Below, in pieces: positions 4,300 to 5,435 of a stretch of DNA of 5,435 nt. Under the pieces are notes generated by a model that saw only the letters and a list, made by a program, of their open reading frames with translations, was not told the DNA's origin and ran no database searches. The stretch spans positions 1-5,435 of the forward strand of contig CALFTQ010000118.1 of the NCBI GenBank assembly GCA_937916135.1, given 5' to 3'. Position 1 is the first letter of the stretch; each line of letters opens with the position of its first letter. The stretch is from an uncultured Verrucomicrobiales bacterium. GTDB taxonomy: Bacteria; Verrucomicrobiota; Verrucomicrobiia; Verrucomicrobiales; Akkermansiaceae. Made by a program: the position numbers and the translations under genes.

Positions 4300-5241
4300 A
4301 TGAAACGCCACCTGGCCATCCTTTCCCTGTCCTGCATGCTGGCCGGATGCCAGACCACGCAGCAACGCTGGGAATACGCATTCCACGACAAAGCAGCGAT
4401 GGAGCTGAATCTGCTCCGGTACTCCACCCAATGCGCCACGAGCGCCGTGGTTTACACCCGGCTGGAAAATGTTGATGCCAACCAGCCGAAACAGGTAAAG
4501 CGCCACCAACTGACGGAGGACGAGTTTCAACTGCTGAAAGATGTACTTACCCGGGCTGCAGCCGCCCCCTTCGGCGGCACAATACCGGCATCCTGGCAGC
4601 AGGCGGATTGCGGCATCCTCCTCTTCGATGCCGGTGGCAGGCAACTGATTGATTTGAACAAGCGAGTCCTGAACAGCTACACCAAGGGAGGCAGCCTGCT
4701 TGCGCTGCCGGATTGCGACATGGGCGTGCTGATGGCCCTGCCCACCCTGCAACAGGCACTGGAACTCATGAGGGAAGAGGATGCCTACACCCTCCACTGC
4801 CGCAGACGAAATGAAGCGGCGGATGAGATGAAACAGAAATTGCAATCTGCCACGCAGACCCGCATCCTCTTGAAAAACAATTGGGAAGAGAAGGAAAGCA
4901 CTATCAACCTTGGCAGCGGGGAGCATGCGCAGCTGCTCAGCATACTCAACCAGGCAGCCCCACTGCCGCCCATGACGCGCACCGCCTGGGATTCTCCCGA
5001 TACCCGAAGCATGCCATTACCGCCGCTGAAGGTGAACAAATCGCTCCAGTTCCTGAACGAAGAGGGGGAAGTCGTCCACACCCTTTCGCTGGATTACCCA
5101 GTCTTTGCCAAAGCATCTGAAGCAGAACAGTTCTGCCAGCATGAAAGAAACGGCGAGCACTTCTCCCTGCCGGATGAGCAGCATGCCACCTTCCTCGACC
5201 TCCCCTTCTGGGAGAATATACGCCTGATTGAGGCAGAATAA
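4300..5241 (+). CDS. Putative lipoprotein of unknown function with two related halves
   Basis: I do not recognise a family for this 313-residue protein. It starts with a lipoprotein signal peptide: MKRH, a hydrophobic core LAILSLSCMLAG, and lipobox LAGC with the lipidated Cys17. Residue +2 is Gln, so outer-membrane sorting and a periplasm-facing protein are likely. No other membrane segment is seen. The mature part seems to hold a duplicated domain. In half 1, LTEDEFQLLKDVLTRAAAAP (71-90), LLFDAGGRQLIDLN (107-120) and LLALPDCDMGVLMALP (133-148) follow one another; in half 2, GEHAQLLSILNQAAPLP (207-223), LQFLNEEGEVVHTLSLD (249-265) and FSLPDEQHATFLDLP (288-302) repeat the order. A charged segment rich in Glu, Arg and Lys (156-200) joins them. 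It starts 8 nt after folE2, so co-transcription is likely, though a functional link is not implied. A TTG at 4288 would overlap the folE2 stop; the ATG gives the cleaner signal peptide. Confidence 0.85.
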   Translation: MKRHLAILSLSCMLAGCQTTQQRWEYAFHDKAAMELNLLRYSTQCATSAVVYTRLENVDANQPKQVKRHQLTEDEFQLLKDVLTRAAAAPFGGTIPASWQQADCGILLFDAGGRQLIDLNKRVLNSYTKGGSLLALPDCDMGVLMALPTLQQALELMREEDAYTLHCRRRNEAADEMKQKLQSATQTRILLKNNWEEKESTINLGSGEHAQLLSILNQAAPLPPMTRTAWDSPDTRSMPLPPLKVNKSLQFLNEEGEVVHTLSLDYPVFAKASEAEQFCQHERNGEHFSLPDEQHATFLDLPFWENIRLIEAE

Positions 5242-5255
5242 GGGGCATTGTCGTT

Positions 5256-5270
5256 GCTCTGTCGAAGAGC
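5256..5270 (+). terminator. Small hairpin after the lipoprotein gene (weak terminator candidate)
   Basis: A 5-bp stem GCTCT/AGAGC with loop GTCGA lies 14 nt after the lipoprotein stop codon. No T run follows (CCGATAAATT), so intrinsic termination here would be weak. The hairpins of the downstream repeat may do this job instead. Confidence 0.25.
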
Positions 5271-5272
5271 CC

Positions 5273-5435
5273 GATAAATTGGAATTTGGCGAGCCGCAGG
5301 CGAGCGGAATTTATAGCCCACGTCAGTGGGCGACATATCCATAGCGAGGGGCGTAAGCCCCTCGTTTGGTAATAAAAAATATGGAACCCGTGAAACGGGT
5401 GACAGAAGGCGCAGCTCTATGATATGCAACCGTTT
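5273..5435 (+). repeat. Second copy of the composite hairpin-rich repeat (runs off window end)
   Basis: Starting about 31 nt after the lipoprotein stop, this stretch repeats the module order seen on the minus strand at 1-275. Module A has two GGCGAGC copies flanked by GGAATTT (5281-5311). Module B is hairpin gcccac/gtgggc, loop gtca (5316-5331). Module C is a perfect 8-bp hairpin cgaggggc/gcccctcg, loop gtaa (5345-5364). Module D is hairpin acccg/cgggt (5386-5400) followed by CAGAAGGCGCAGCT. The 20 nt at 5397-5416 match 61-80 at 18 of 20 positions, and GGTAA follows module C in both copies. Stem sequences differ between copies while stem structure is kept. No coding potential is supported in 5242-5435. 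Confidence 0.75.

Noticed and set aside
3338..4381. 347-codon open frame on the minus strand opposite folE2
   Set aside because: It covers folE2, whose signatures are complete, and runs into two other genes. It has low-complexity His/Gly/Ala/Val composition and no known motif.
4261..4926. 221-codon minus-strand frame opposite the lipoprotein gene
   Set aside because: The plus-strand frame has a convincing lipoprotein signal and internal repeats. The opposite frame has no recognisable features.
5273..5435. CRISPR array, from regularly spaced short hairpins
   Set aside because: The hairpins differ in stem sequence and spacing, and there are no identical direct repeats with unique spacers.

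Overview
This GC-rich window carries six complete protein genes, four of which have housekeeping-type functions, between two non-coding ends built from the same hairpin-rich repeat. No phage, transposase, CRISPR or tRNA signal is visible. The best guess is a bacterium of the Verrucomicrobiota or a neighbouring phylum (PVC group, possibly a gut Akkermansia relative). The grounds are a DPE2-like MalQ, a DksA-family protein with a lysine/alanine-rich tail, start sites without Shine-Dalgarno sequences, and intergenic repeats of the 'AGCCCAGGGT...ACCCTGGGT' type, which I remember from such genomes. This placement is inference.

Layout: 1-314 is non-coding. It holds a large imperfect palindrome (1-170), further hairpins, and a terminator-like hairpin downstream of malQ. 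malQ (4-alpha-glucanotransferase) is on the minus strand at 315-2036. A 209-bp divergent intergenic region (2037-2245) contains a possible leaderless malQ promoter and a 30-bp dyad. On the plus strand follow a DksA/TraR-family regulator (2246-2902), rpmG for ribosomal protein L33 (2940-3113), rpsR for S18 (3139-3384), folE2 for type IB GTP cyclohydrolase (3503-4291) and a lipoprotein of unknown function (4300-5241). The last ~195 bases are non-coding and hold the second repeat copy.

How it may work together: a near-consensus sigma-70 promoter sits across the dksA-like stop codon and should drive rpmG-rpsR. Its GC-rich discriminator is of the kind associated with ppGpp/DksA control in other bacteria. 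A hairpin followed by a short T run separates rpsR from folE2-lipoprotein and could be a terminator or attenuator. The four genes dksA-like, rpmG, rpsR and folE2 all encode forms lacking the usual structural-zinc cysteine sets, or belong to families known as zinc-independent back-ups. That resembles a zinc-sparing set, although these may simply be the only genomic copies. No dramatic undescribed system is evident. The points most worth a second look are the modular repeats lying in sense orientation behind both outermost genes, the altered zinc finger of the DksA-like protein, the discriminator promoter and the folE2 leader.
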